Shown piece after piece: positions 42,178 through 50,153 of a stretch of 64,000 bases of DNA. Within the stretch, counting starts at the first letter, position 1; every line of letters starts with the position of its first letter. The stretch comes from Caldicellulosiruptor acetigenus (GTDB lineage Bacteria; Bacillota; Thermoanaerobacteria; Caldicellulosiruptorales; Caldicellulosiruptoraceae): contig NZ_CP113866.1 in the NCBI RefSeq assembly GCF_026914305.1, positions 523,501 through 587,500 of the forward strand. Reading direction: 5' to 3'. A program made the position numbers and the translations under genes. The notes under the pieces are model-generated. The model was not told the origin of the DNA. It searched no databases and was given only the letters and a program-made list of their open reading frames with translations.

Positions 42178-43839
42178 ATGAAAAGCATATCAAAAGTGCA
42201 GGAGACCACCCTTGAGCCTATATCTAAGATTGCAGAAAAAATAGGCCTTGATGAGGATGACATTGAGCTTTATGGAAAGTACAAGGCAAAAATCAGTTTG
42301 GATGTCCTCAAGAAAAAAGCAGAAGTAGAAGACGGCAAGGTTATTTTAGTGACATCTATCAATCCAACACCTTTTGGAGAGGGGAAAACAACAACTGCAA
42401 TTGGCCTTTCGATGGCAATAAACAGGCTGGGATTTAAATCTATTGTTACTTTGAGAGAACCTTCCTTAGGCCCGTTTTTGGGTTTGAAAGGTGGGGCAAC
42501 AGGGGGCGGTGCGTGTCAGATTTTGCCCTCAATTGATATAAACCTTCACTTTACAGGAGATATTCATGCTGTGACAACTGCCAACAATCTTCTTTGTGCT
42601 GCCATTGACAATCATATTTATCATGGAAATAGCCTTGGAATAAATCCAAAGTCTATAACCATAAAAAGAGCAATGGATATGAATGATAGAAGTCTTCGGC
42701 ACATCATAGTTGGACTTTCAAATGACCAAAAAGGTGCTATAAGAGAAGATGGTTTTGTTATCTCTGTTGCTTCTGAAGTTATGGCAGTTTTGTGCCTTTC
42801 GATGAGTTATGATGAGCTTAGAGAGAAACTTGGAAATATCTTGATAGGCTTTACCTATGACAAAAAACCGGTGTATGCTAAGGATTTGAACGTCCATGGG
42901 AGCATGGCTCTTTTGTTAAAAGATGCGCTAAAACCAAACCTTGTGCAGACCTCTGAAAATACCACGGCAATTGTCCATGGTGGACCGTTTGCAAACATTG
43001 CGCACGGTACAAACAGCATTGTTGCAACAAGAATTGCTCAAAAACTTTCTGATTATGTTGTTGTTGAAGCAGGTTTTGGTTCTGATTTGGGAGCAGAAAA
43101 ATTTGTTAATATTGTTGCAAGAAAATCTGGAATATACCCGCACGCTGCTGTTCTGGTTGTGACAGCAAAAGCTTTAAAACATCATGCGAGAATTGAAGAA
43201 AATGGTGGTCTGCAGAGTGATGTAAATTCTATTCAACGAGGGCTTGAGAATTTAGAAAAGCACATTGAAAATCTCAAAGTCATGGGACTTGAGACAGTGG
43301 TGGCTTTAAATAGGTTTCCGGATGATACAGATGAAGAGATTGTGCTTATCAGGTCTTTTTGTGAACAAAAAGGTGTGGAATTTTCAGTATCAACTGCATA
43401 TACTCACGGGTCAGAAGGTGTGCTTGAGCTTGCTGAAAAGGTTATAGAGCTGAGCAATAAAAGAAAAAAAATAAACTTTGTTTACCAAGATAGCGATTCT
43501 ATTGAAGAGAAAATTAAAAAAGTTGCAACCATCATCTATGGTGCAAAAGATGTACAGTTTTCTAAAGCGGCTGTGTCAAAACTTGAGCTTATAAAAAATC
43601 TCAATATTGAACATTTTCCAGTTTGTATGTCAAAAACTCAGTATTCGCTTTCTGATGACCCGAAAGCGCTTGGAAGACCAAAGGATTTTGTTCTAAATGT
43701 CACAGATATAGAAATAAAAAATGGAGCTGGATTTGTGGTTGTCATGTGCGGTGATATAATAGCAATGCCGGGGCTTGGAAAAGACTTTGTAGCTCTTCAT
43801 CTTGACATCGACAGTAGCGGAAATCCAATTTTTAAGTAA
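42178..43839 (+). CDS. fhs: formate-tetrahydrofolate ligase
   Basis: 553-residue ATP-dependent enzyme making 10-formyl-THF, part of the C1 and acetyl-CoA pathways. The P-loop is TPFGEGKTTT; LREPSLGPFLGLKGGATGGGACQ and DINLHFTGDIHAVTTANNLL are strongly conserved family stretches; VVEAGFGSDLGAEKF follows. Full length, no defects. It shares an operon with the thioesterase upstream; p-aminobenzoate for folate comes from the pab operon 6 kb away. Confidence 0.97.
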   Translation: MKSISKVQETTLEPISKIAEKIGLDEDDIELYGKYKAKISLDVLKKKAEVEDGKVILVTSINPTPFGEGKTTTAIGLSMAINRLGFKSIVTLREPSLGPFLGLKGGATGGGACQILPSIDINLHFTGDIHAVTTANNLLCAAIDNHIYHGNSLGINPKSITIKRAMDMNDRSLRHIIVGLSNDQKGAIREDGFVISVASEVMAVLCLSMSYDELREKLGNILIGFTYDKKPVYAKDLNVHGSMALLLKDALKPNLVQTSENTTAIVHGGPFANIAHGTNSIVATRIAQKLSDYVVVEAGFGSDLGAEKFVNIVARKSGIYPHAAVLVVTAKALKHHARIEENGGLQSDVNSIQRGLENLEKHIENLKVMGLETVVALNRFPDDTDEEIVLIRSFCEQKGVEFSVSTAYTHGSEGVLELAEKVIELSNKRKKINFVYQDSDSIEEKIKKVATIIYGAKDVQFSKAAVSKLELIKNLNIEHFPVCMSKTQYSLSDDPKALGRPKDFVLNVTDIEIKNGAGFVVVMCGDIIAMPGLGKDFVALHLDIDSSGNPIFK

Positions 43840-43897
43840 TTCTTTTTTTAGGTCATACATGTGCACAAAAATGTGTTCAGAAGGAGGTTGAAAAAAG

Positions 43898-45148
43898 ATG
43901 ATTGATACCACAAAATTTTCACTTGCAGATTTTATGAAGAGTGAAGATAAAAACATTATGGAGCTTGCAAAGGAATTCTGGGAGTACAAGGAAGATTATG
44001 TCAGAAGAAGACATTATCAATACAGAAGAGTTTCAATCACAGGGTCAGGTCCAACCATGAAGATTATCGACCACTACACAGGACAGGTTAAAGAGATGAT
44101 AAACCTTGCATCAAACGATTATCTCAACCTTACAAAACATCCAAGGACAATTAAAGCAGGAATTGAAGCTGTCAAAAAGTATGGTACAGGTGCAGGGTCT
44201 GTGCCGCTTCTTGGTGGAACACTTGACATTCATGTGGAGCTTGAAAAGAAGCTTGCAAAGTTCAAAGGCTGTGAAGATGCTCTAATTTACACAAGCGGTT
44301 ATGGCTCAAATTTGGGGACAATTTCAGCAATTCTGCACGAAAAGGACGTTGCTATACTTGACATGTATGTGCACGCAAGCATAATTGATGGGTGTAGAAA
44401 CACAAATGTGGAGTTTTTCAGACACAACAATATGGATTCTTTGGAAAAGGTTTTGAAGAAGGTTAAGGACAAGTACAACACAAAACTTGTCATTGTTGAT
44501 GGTGTATATTCCATGGACGGTGACATTGCGCCGCTTGACCAGATTGTTGAGATAGCACACGCCTATGGTGCGTTTGTCATGGTTGATGAGGCTCATGCAA
44601 CAGGTGTGATTGGCAAAAATGGAAGAGGAACACCTGAACATTGCAACGTGGAAGGCAAGGTTGATATAGTTGCAGGGACTTTATCTAAAGCGCTTGGTGC
44701 TGTCGGTGGATTTATTGCAACAAACAAAGAGCTTGTAAACTACTTGCACTTTTACTCAAGAGCATACATGTTTTCAACAGCTCCAACGCCGCAGGCAACA
44801 GCTTCTTTGATTGAAGCATTAAATGTAATTGAAGAGGAACCAGAGCTTCGCCAAAGACTTTGGGACAACATCAGGTATTTTAGGGAAAACCTTTTAAAGC
44901 TTGGATTTAACCTTGGTAACCAGCAAACTGCTATTTTCCCAATAATTATAGGGGATGATTATAAGGTAAAAGAGATGTGCAGAGAGCTTCATGAAGCAGG
45001 GATATATGTAAATCCTGTGTTTTATCCTGCTGTGCCAAGAAGACTTTCGAGAATTAGAATGTCTGTCACAGCTGGGCATACAAAAGAGCATCTTGACAGA
45101 ACATTAGATGTTCTTGAACACTTGGGCAAGAAATACGGTATAATTTAA
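43898..45148 (+). CDS. alpha-oxoamine synthase family, probable glycine C-acetyltransferase
   Basis: 416-residue PLP enzyme. Landmarks: NLASNDYLNLTKHP, GTGAGSVPLLGGT, VIVDGVYSMDGDIAPLDQI, VDEAHATGVIG, PLP Lys in VAGTLSKALGAVGG and MFSTAPTPQATASL. The fold serves both 2-amino-3-ketobutyrate ligase (KBL) and AONS (biotin). No bio genes are near and a dehydrogenase of the threonine-dehydrogenase type follows, so KBL is favoured (inference). SD AGAAGGAGG lies upstream, and a terminator follows. Confidence 0.78.
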   Translation: MIDTTKFSLADFMKSEDKNIMELAKEFWEYKEDYVRRRHYQYRRVSITGSGPTMKIIDHYTGQVKEMINLASNDYLNLTKHPRTIKAGIEAVKKYGTGAGSVPLLGGTLDIHVELEKKLAKFKGCEDALIYTSGYGSNLGTISAILHEKDVAILDMYVHASIIDGCRNTNVEFFRHNNMDSLEKVLKKVKDKYNTKLVIVDGVYSMDGDIAPLDQIVEIAHAYGAFVMVDEAHATGVIGKNGRGTPEHCNVEGKVDIVAGTLSKALGAVGGFIATNKELVNYLHFYSRAYMFSTAPTPQATASLIEALNVIEEEPELRQRLWDNIRYFRENLLKLGFNLGNQQTAIFPIIIGDDYKVKEMCRELHEAGIYVNPVFYPAVPRRLSRIRMSVTAGHTKEHLDRTLDVLEHLGKKYGII

Positions 45149-45171
45149 ATATATAGGCTATTCATCCAATA

Positions 45172-45211
45172 AAGAGGCTGCCGTAGAAGGGTGCAGCCTC
45201 TTAAAGTTTTT
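45172..45211 (+). terminator. terminator after the oxoamine synthase gene
   Basis: The stem AAGAGGCTGC/GCAGCCTCTT with an 11-nt loop is followed by AAAGTTTTT. Confidence 0.83.
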
Positions 45212-45255
45212 AAAAGAAACAAATTTTTGAGAGAAGAAAGGAGATGTTGTGTGAA

Positions 45256-46473
45256 ATGAAAGCAGTTGTGTTTGATGCAAATGTTGCAAAGTACATAAGA
45301 ACTCTTTTGCTTGGTAAAATTTCCAAGAAGTTTTTTTACAATAGATTTTCGTGTATTCTACTGAAAGACATTCCTGAACCACAGCTTCCTTCAGAAAACT
45401 ATGTAAAAATAAAAACCACTTATGCAGGAATTTGCGGCTCTGACTTAAATCTCATATTTTTGCACGACTCACCCTCAACCTCACCTTTTGCTTCATTTCC
45501 TTTCGTCATAGGGCACGAGAATCTTGGAGTGATAGTTGAAAAAGGCAAAGCTGTTTCCGAGTTTGAAATAGGTGACAGAGTCATTGTTGACCCGGTGCTT
45601 GACTGTGATGCACGAGAACTTCCAAGATGCAGCTCTTGCCAGGAAGAGGAGTTTTCAACCTGTCTTAATATAACAGAAGGAAAACTTTCACCTGGCACAA
45701 TTATGGGAGCGTGCAGCTCAACAGGCGGGTCGTGGGGTGAATATTTTGTTGCGCACAAATCGCAGGTTATAAAGGTACCTGCTACTGTAAAAGATGAGGA
45801 GGCAATTTTGGTTGACCCATTAGCCTCGGCTTTGCATCCTGTTATGAGAAATTTTCCAAAAGATAGCGAAAAAGTTTTGGTTTATGGAGCTGGGATAATT
45901 GGTCTTTTGGTTATTTGGAGCTTGAGAAAGCTTGGAAGCTCAGCAGATATCACAGCCATTGCAAAATATGACTTTCAGGCAGATTTGGCAATAGAGTTTG
46001 GTGCAAACAGAGTGGTAAAGCCAAAGGAAGGGTATTTAGATGAGCTTGCGAAAGTAGCTTGCGCCAAAGTATTTCAGCCAATGATTGGTGATAAGGTCTT
46101 GCTTGGCGGGTTTGACAAGGTATTTGACTGTGTAGGGTCGAAAAAGACCATTAGGGATGGCATGTGGCTTACAAAACAGCGAGGAAGCTATATTCTTGTT
46201 GGGCTTGCATCAACTGTGAAGGATTTAGATTTGACTCCAATTTGGTTTAAAGAACTGAATGTCAAAGGTGCTTACTGTTATAGCACAGAAAACATAAATG
46301 AATATAGAATGTCCACGTATCAGCTTGCCCTAAGCCTTATTCAGCAGCACGGAATTCCTTATGAGAAGCTTATTACCCATTATTTTAGACTTGAGGATTA
46401 TCAGAAAGCCATTGAGGTTGCGTCATCTAAGGGTAGTGAAAAGAGTATAAAGGTTGTGTTTAAATTTTTGTGA
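45256..46473 (+). CDS. zinc-dependent medium-chain dehydrogenase
   Basis: 405 residues. Catalytic zinc ligands: Cys in GICGSD and His-Glu in VIGHENLG; structural-zinc Cys cluster LDCDARELPRCSSC...C, with wider spacing than usual; NAD-binding VYGAGIIGLLVIW. It belongs to the threonine dehydrogenase/sorbitol dehydrogenase group and could oxidise L-threonine to the substrate of the preceding KBL-like enzyme, although a terminator separates them. ATG 45256 matches the MKAVVF start of homologues; AAAGGAG lies 12 nt upstream. Confidence 0.82.
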   Translation: MKAVVFDANVAKYIRTLLLGKISKKFFYNRFSCILLKDIPEPQLPSENYVKIKTTYAGICGSDLNLIFLHDSPSTSPFASFPFVIGHENLGVIVEKGKAVSEFEIGDRVIVDPVLDCDARELPRCSSCQEEEFSTCLNITEGKLSPGTIMGACSSTGGSWGEYFVAHKSQVIKVPATVKDEEAILVDPLASALHPVMRNFPKDSEKVLVYGAGIIGLLVIWSLRKLGSSADITAIAKYDFQADLAIEFGANRVVKPKEGYLDELAKVACAKVFQPMIGDKVLLGGFDKVFDCVGSKKTIRDGMWLTKQRGSYILVGLASTVKDLDLTPIWFKELNVKGAYCYSTENINEYRMSTYQLALSLIQQHGIPYEKLITHYFRLEDYQKAIEVASSKGSEKSIKVVFKFL

Positions 46474-46643
46474 AATTTTACAATCAAAAAGGAGTTGATA
46501 ATACCGTCTAAATAATATTAAAATTGAATTAACCTGCAGAACATTTTGCAAACAAAAGCTAAACTTTTTGTGCATATACCTCAAAAATATGGGTATATAT
46601 TTAAAAGAATACAAGAAAGGGATTGGCAGTTGGTGAGAAATTT

Positions 46644-47546
46644 ATGAGAGAAAAGTTTGGCAAGGTATATGGAATAGTTACATTTACTGAGCTTTTACTA
46701 TTTTTTGGACTTGTTTTGTATATTCAGTTTCAAACTCATACATACAGCATAATATCATGGATTTTGATTTGTACAAGTTTGAGCTTGATTGTGGCTGCAG
46801 GATATGTTTTTGGGATTTTGCCTATTATAAATGAATTTGGTGCACGAGTTAAGAAAATAGAAGATGTTTTGAAGGCATTGAACAGTGACTTTGAGTTTTC
46901 TACTGAAGATAATATGAAATTTGAAAGTGCTGTGCAGACAATACAGAACAAACTTCATTTGCTAAAAGAAGAAAGCAGGTCTGAGAACCAATTTATTTCT
47001 GATTACAAGGAGCTGATAATTAGAAATATCCAGCTTATATATGGGATAGCAGCTGAAAAAGGGCAAAAGGAAATTGAAGGGCTTGCAAGATCACTTTTAG
47101 ACACCTTAGAAGCAAGCGTGTATTCAAACCGCATATTTGTTCCGCTATGGTATGAGGTGACATTATTTCAAACAATTCTTTCTGGTTGTGTTTATTCACT
47201 TAAGAACAATTTTGAAATAGTTGTAAATTTCCACGACGATAGTTTGAAAGAAAGATTTATACTTCATGGGACGCTGAGTTTTATAGCAAAGCTTTTTACC
47301 AGTTGTTCAGAAAGGCAGCTTCCAATTAAAAGTGTAATACAGCTTTCGATATTTGAACTATCAGGGATGCTGAATATAAGAATATATTACAATGACGTTA
47401 TAAAAAACTATGAGAAGATTGAAGAAGTGATGAATATTCTCAAAAACAAGTTTGCGCTGTATTATCCAGAAGGTACATATCTTTTAACATATTCAACTGG
47501 TGACAATCATTTTGTTATTGAGATGACTTTGCCACAGATAAAATAA
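46644..47546 (+). CDS. membrane protein resembling a degenerate LytS-type histidine kinase
   Basis: 300 residues from ATG 46644 (GGTGAG 6 nt upstream). Two N-terminal membrane helices (about 10-30, 35-58), a coiled coil (60-130), then a stretch that follows the order of LytS/YehU kinases: helix IIRNIQLIYGIAAEKGQKEIEG where INPHFLYN would be, FVPLWYEVTLFQTIL like VPLxEELxYIxxYL, and LSFIAKLFTSCSERQ in place of PLVENAIKHG. The phospho-His and the ATP-binding Asn are absent, so it should be catalytically dead. I would not name a function; the kinase relation is itself moderate. Confidence 0.5.
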   Translation: MREKFGKVYGIVTFTELLLFFGLVLYIQFQTHTYSIISWILICTSLSLIVAAGYVFGILPIINEFGARVKKIEDVLKALNSDFEFSTEDNMKFESAVQTIQNKLHLLKEESRSENQFISDYKELIIRNIQLIYGIAAEKGQKEIEGLARSLLDTLEASVYSNRIFVPLWYEVTLFQTILSGCVYSLKNNFEIVVNFHDDSLKERFILHGTLSFIAKLFTSCSERQLPIKSVIQLSIFELSGMLNIRIYYNDVIKNYEKIEEVMNILKNKFALYYPEGTYLLTYSTGDNHFVIEMTLPQIK

Positions 47547-47666
47547 AGTGAGAGTTAAAATTAATCAAGCTTTTCAGTATAATTTGCAATTTTTCTGAAT
47601 ATTTGGTACTATTGAAATTAAGCTTTAAGAAGAGAAATGCAAAAAAAGAGTTGGGATGAGAGTAAG

Positions 47667-48680
47667 ATGGTAACAATTAAAGACATAGCAAGGGAAGCAG
47701 GTGTTTCACCTTCCACAGTGTCAAGAGTGTTGTCTGGTAAAGCAAAGATTTCTCCCGAGACAACCAAAAGAGTGATGGAAGCCATAGAAAAACTTGGATA
47801 TATTCCGAATGCAAGTGCGAAAAGTCTTGTTATGAAAAAGGCTTATTCGGTGGGCATTTTCATGCCAAGAAGGCTTGAGCAGACGCTGACCAGCACATTT
47901 TTTGACCAGGTTGTGTCTGGTATCTGCAGCTATATAAACAACACTGAATATGAAATAGTACTTTCGATTGTTCCTCCAGAAAAGGAAAAAGAGAGTTTGG
48001 AGAGGCTAATTAAAAGTAGAAAGGTTGATGGATTTATACTTCTGACATCGCGTATAAACGACTATGCAATAAAATACTTGCGAAATCTAAAATTTCCTTT
48101 TGTGCTGATAGGGTCGCCTGACAAGGACAAAGACTATGTAAACTGGGTTGACAACGACAACAAAAAAGCTGCATTTGACGCAACAGAGTATCTAATTCGA
48201 CTCGGACATACTCAAATAGGTTTTCTGGGCGGAATGGAAAATCTTGTTCTGACTCAAGATAGGCTTTCGGGTTACAAAAGTGCACTTAGTAAATACAAAA
48301 TTCCAGTTGAGAACCAGTATATCATGTTTACTGAGTTTGATGAGCAAAGCTCGTATGAAAAGGCAAAGCAGATGTTAAAGCTTCCCAATAGGCCGACGGC
48401 TATTGTTTGTATTGACGAGGTTGTTGCATATGCGGCAATAAGAGCGTGCAGGGAGCTTGACTTGAAAGTTGGGTATGACGTGTCTGTGATAGGGTTTAAT
48501 GAGTCAATTTTTTCGAAGCTATCCTCGCCAAGGCTGACAACCATCAACACCAACGTATTTTATTTAGGATACTATGCAGCTGAGATGCTCATAAAAGAAC
48601 TTGAAGAGCCTTATAAGACATACAAAAGACTGATTGTTGAACACTCAATTGTTGAGGGGGAGACCTGCAGAGCTATATAA
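47667..48680 (+). CDS. LacI-family transcriptional regulator
   Basis: 337 residues. HTH at the very N-terminus (VTIKDIAREAGVSPSTVSRVL, with SAKSLVMKK hinge), followed by a periplasmic-binding-like sensor domain (YSVGIFMPRRLE, DGFILLTSR, IGFLGGMENLVLTQDRLSGY, VIGFNESIFSKLSSPRLTTI). MVTIKD is taken as the start, 30 bp inside the longest frame, since homologues start there. The sugar effector cannot be told; an esterase gene 18 bp downstream suggests hemicellulose or an oligosaccharide. A regulator of the MalR/CcpA style. Confidence 0.9.
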   Translation: MVTIKDIAREAGVSPSTVSRVLSGKAKISPETTKRVMEAIEKLGYIPNASAKSLVMKKAYSVGIFMPRRLEQTLTSTFFDQVVSGICSYINNTEYEIVLSIVPPEKEKESLERLIKSRKVDGFILLTSRINDYAIKYLRNLKFPFVLIGSPDKDKDYVNWVDNDNKKAAFDATEYLIRLGHTQIGFLGGMENLVLTQDRLSGYKSALSKYKIPVENQYIMFTEFDEQSSYEKAKQMLKLPNRPTAIVCIDEVVAYAAIRACRELDLKVGYDVSVIGFNESIFSKLSSPRLTTINTNVFYLGYYAAEMLIKELEEPYKTYKRLIVEHSIVEGETCRAI

Positions 48681-48698
48681 AAACAGGGGGGATTTTGA

Positions 48699-49457
48699 AT
48701 GCAAAAGCATGTAGAGATTAAAAACAAAATAGGTCAGGTGCTAAGAGGATACTTGCATATCCCTAATGAATACGAGGGGAAAATCCCTGCTGTTGCTATA
48801 TTTCACGGGTTTACAGGGAACAAAATGGAACCGCATTTTATCTTTGTAAAGCTCTCGCGCCTTTTAGAGCAACATGGGATTGCAAGTGTGAGGTTTGACT
48901 TTGCGGGCTCTGGCGAGTCAGACGGAGAGTTTTACGACATGACAGTTACGCGTGAGATTGACGATGCACGCTGTATTTTAGAGTATCTATTTTCTCTTGA
49001 TTTTGTTGACAAGCAGAAGGTTTCGATAGTAGGGCTTTCACTTGGCGGTGCAATATCCTCATATCTTGCTGGTGAGTATAAAGAAAAACTTTACAAGGTT
49101 GTTCTGTGGGCACCTGCAGGTAACATGAAAGAGATTGCAAAAAATGTGGTTGAGACAAATCCAACCATCAAAGAGAAGGGATACATAGACTTGGGAGGAC
49201 TTTTACTTTCTCAGGATTTTTATTACGATTTGCAAAAGTATGATTTCTTTGAAGAAATAAAAAGATATCCTGGCAAGGTTTTGATTTTGCATGGCACAAA
49301 TGACCAAGCTGTGCCCATCGAGGTTGGCAGAAAGTATAAACAGATTTTAGGAGACAGGGCTGATCTTGTTGAGATTGAAGGTGCTGACCATACATTTAAC
49401 AAGTATGAATGGGAAAGATTGGTCCTTGATAAAACAGTTGAGTTTTTAAAGGATTGA
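48699..49457 (+). CDS. alpha/beta hydrolase, cinnamoyl/feruloyl-esterase-like
   Basis: 252 residues, cytosolic. HGFTGNKMEPHF oxyanion region, SVRFDFAGSGESDGEF, nucleophile Ser in SIVGLSLGGAISS, catalytic Asp in HGTNDQAVP and His in GADHTFNKYEWE. The layout is that of Est1E/LJ0536-type cinnamoyl esterases that release ferulic or p-coumaric acid. Likely co-transcribed with the LacI regulator. Substrate is inferred. Confidence 0.84.
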   Translation: MQKHVEIKNKIGQVLRGYLHIPNEYEGKIPAVAIFHGFTGNKMEPHFIFVKLSRLLEQHGIASVRFDFAGSGESDGEFYDMTVTREIDDARCILEYLFSLDFVDKQKVSIVGLSLGGAISSYLAGEYKEKLYKVVLWAPAGNMKEIAKNVVETNPTIKEKGYIDLGGLLLSQDFYYDLQKYDFFEEIKRYPGKVLILHGTNDQAVPIEVGRKYKQILGDRADLVEIEGADHTFNKYEWERLVLDKTVEFLKD

Positions 49458-49467
49458 TAAAAAATAC

Positions 49468-49504
49468 AAAAGGGTGGACACAAAAAAAGTTTCCACCCTT
49501 TTTT
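49468..49504 (+). terminator. terminator after the esterase gene
   Basis: The stem AAAGGGTGGA/TCCACCCTTT with a poly-A loop is followed by a T-run. Confidence 0.85.
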
Positions 49505-49547
49505 GTCACTCATCTTGTTTTAAATGAATATAATAGAATAAAACCAG

Positions 49548-49748
49548 ATGTTGAAAGAATATATTTATGGTATGAGCAAGCATTTTTTGCACAAAAACAA
49601 AAAATGGTTGGGTCTTACACTACTCCTAATTGGTATAGGGATTTTAATATCGCTACTGATGCCTCCATGGCTTTTGGCGTTTATAATCGCAGTCTTGTTA
49701 ATAGGTGCAGGAATATATCTATTTTTTAAAGATGGGAGATGGAAGTAA
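49548..49748 (+). CDS. small two-helix membrane protein, 66 aa
   Basis: A short basic N-terminus then two hydrophobic helices separated by a PP turn (LGLTLLLIGIGILISLLMPP, WLLAFIIAVLLIGAGIYLFF) and a charged end (KDGRWK). Unknown function. The start may be ATG 49572 (58 aa); neither ATG has a good SD. Its stop is 1 bp before spoVM, so the two probably share a transcript; a TATAAT at 49529 could be the -10. Confidence 0.6.
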   Translation: MLKEYIYGMSKHFLHKNKKWLGLTLLLIGIGILISLLMPPWLLAFIIAVLLIGAGIYLFFKDGRWK

Positions 49749-49749
49749 A

Positions 49750-49830
49750 ATGAGAATCATGGTGTTTAAAATGCCAAGGTTTTTGAGCAAGTTAATAAAA
49801 AAGTTGTTTAAAATAAGTGATGATAAATAA
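49750..49830 (+). CDS. spoVM: stage V sporulation protein M, 26 aa
   Basis: A 26-codon ORF encoding MRIMVFKMPRFL-SKLIKKLFKI-SDDK. It has the same length as B. subtilis SpoVM (MKFYTIKLPKFL-GGIVRAML-GSFRKD) and aligns without gaps: Lys7, Pro9, Phe11-Leu12 and the basic amphipathic helix are kept. SpoVM inserts shallowly in membranes and marks the positively curved forespore surface for SpoIVA coat assembly. SD-like GGAG/GGAAG bases precede the ATG within the upstream gene's end. It neighbours rpmB, as it does in B. subtilis, supporting the identification. The lineage is usually described as non-sporulating. Confidence 0.82.
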   Translation: MRIMVFKMPRFLSKLIKKLFKISDDK

Positions 49831-49833
49831 AGA

Positions 49834-49880
49834 AAAAAGTTCAAGATAAACTTTGATTGCTTATCTTGAACTTTTCTATT
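49834..49880. terminator. bidirectional terminator between spoVM and rpmB
   Basis: The stem AAAAGTTCAAGATAA and its complement (15 bp) with an 11-nt loop is flanked by A-rich and T-rich sides, so it works for both convergent genes. Confidence 0.85.
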
Positions 49881-49881
49881 T

Positions 49882-50070
49882 TTAAGCACGGACAACCTTG
49901 CCCGCCTTTATACAGCTTGTGCACACATATATTCTCTTTCTCTGACCATTCTGCAGAAGAACTTTTATTTTCTTTACATTTGGCTTCCATGTTCTTCTTG
50001 ATTTCTTGTTTGAGTGGCTGACTTTGTTTCCAAAAGCAACTTTTTTACCACAAACTTCGCACATTGCCAT
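49882..50070 (-). CDS. rpmB: 50S ribosomal protein L28
   Basis: 62 residues, full length. AMCEVCGKKVAFGNKVSHSN and RRTWKPNVKKIKV are diagnostic; the zinc-ribbon pairs Cys4-Cys7 (CEVC) and CTSC mark the C+ form, as expected where zinc is not scarce. SD GGGAGGG precedes the ATG. The adjacent convergent spoVM mirrors the Bacillus arrangement. Confidence 0.97.
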   Translation of the reverse strand: MAMCEVCGKKVAFGNKVSHSNKKSRRTWKPNVKKIKVLLQNGQRKRIYVCTSCIKAGKVVRA

Positions 50071-50153
50071 CTCTGATTTCCCTCCCTTTTCTCAACAGAA
50101 GCTTAAAAAAGCCACACAATATTTTAACATAAAAAAGAGAAAAAGAGCAAGGA

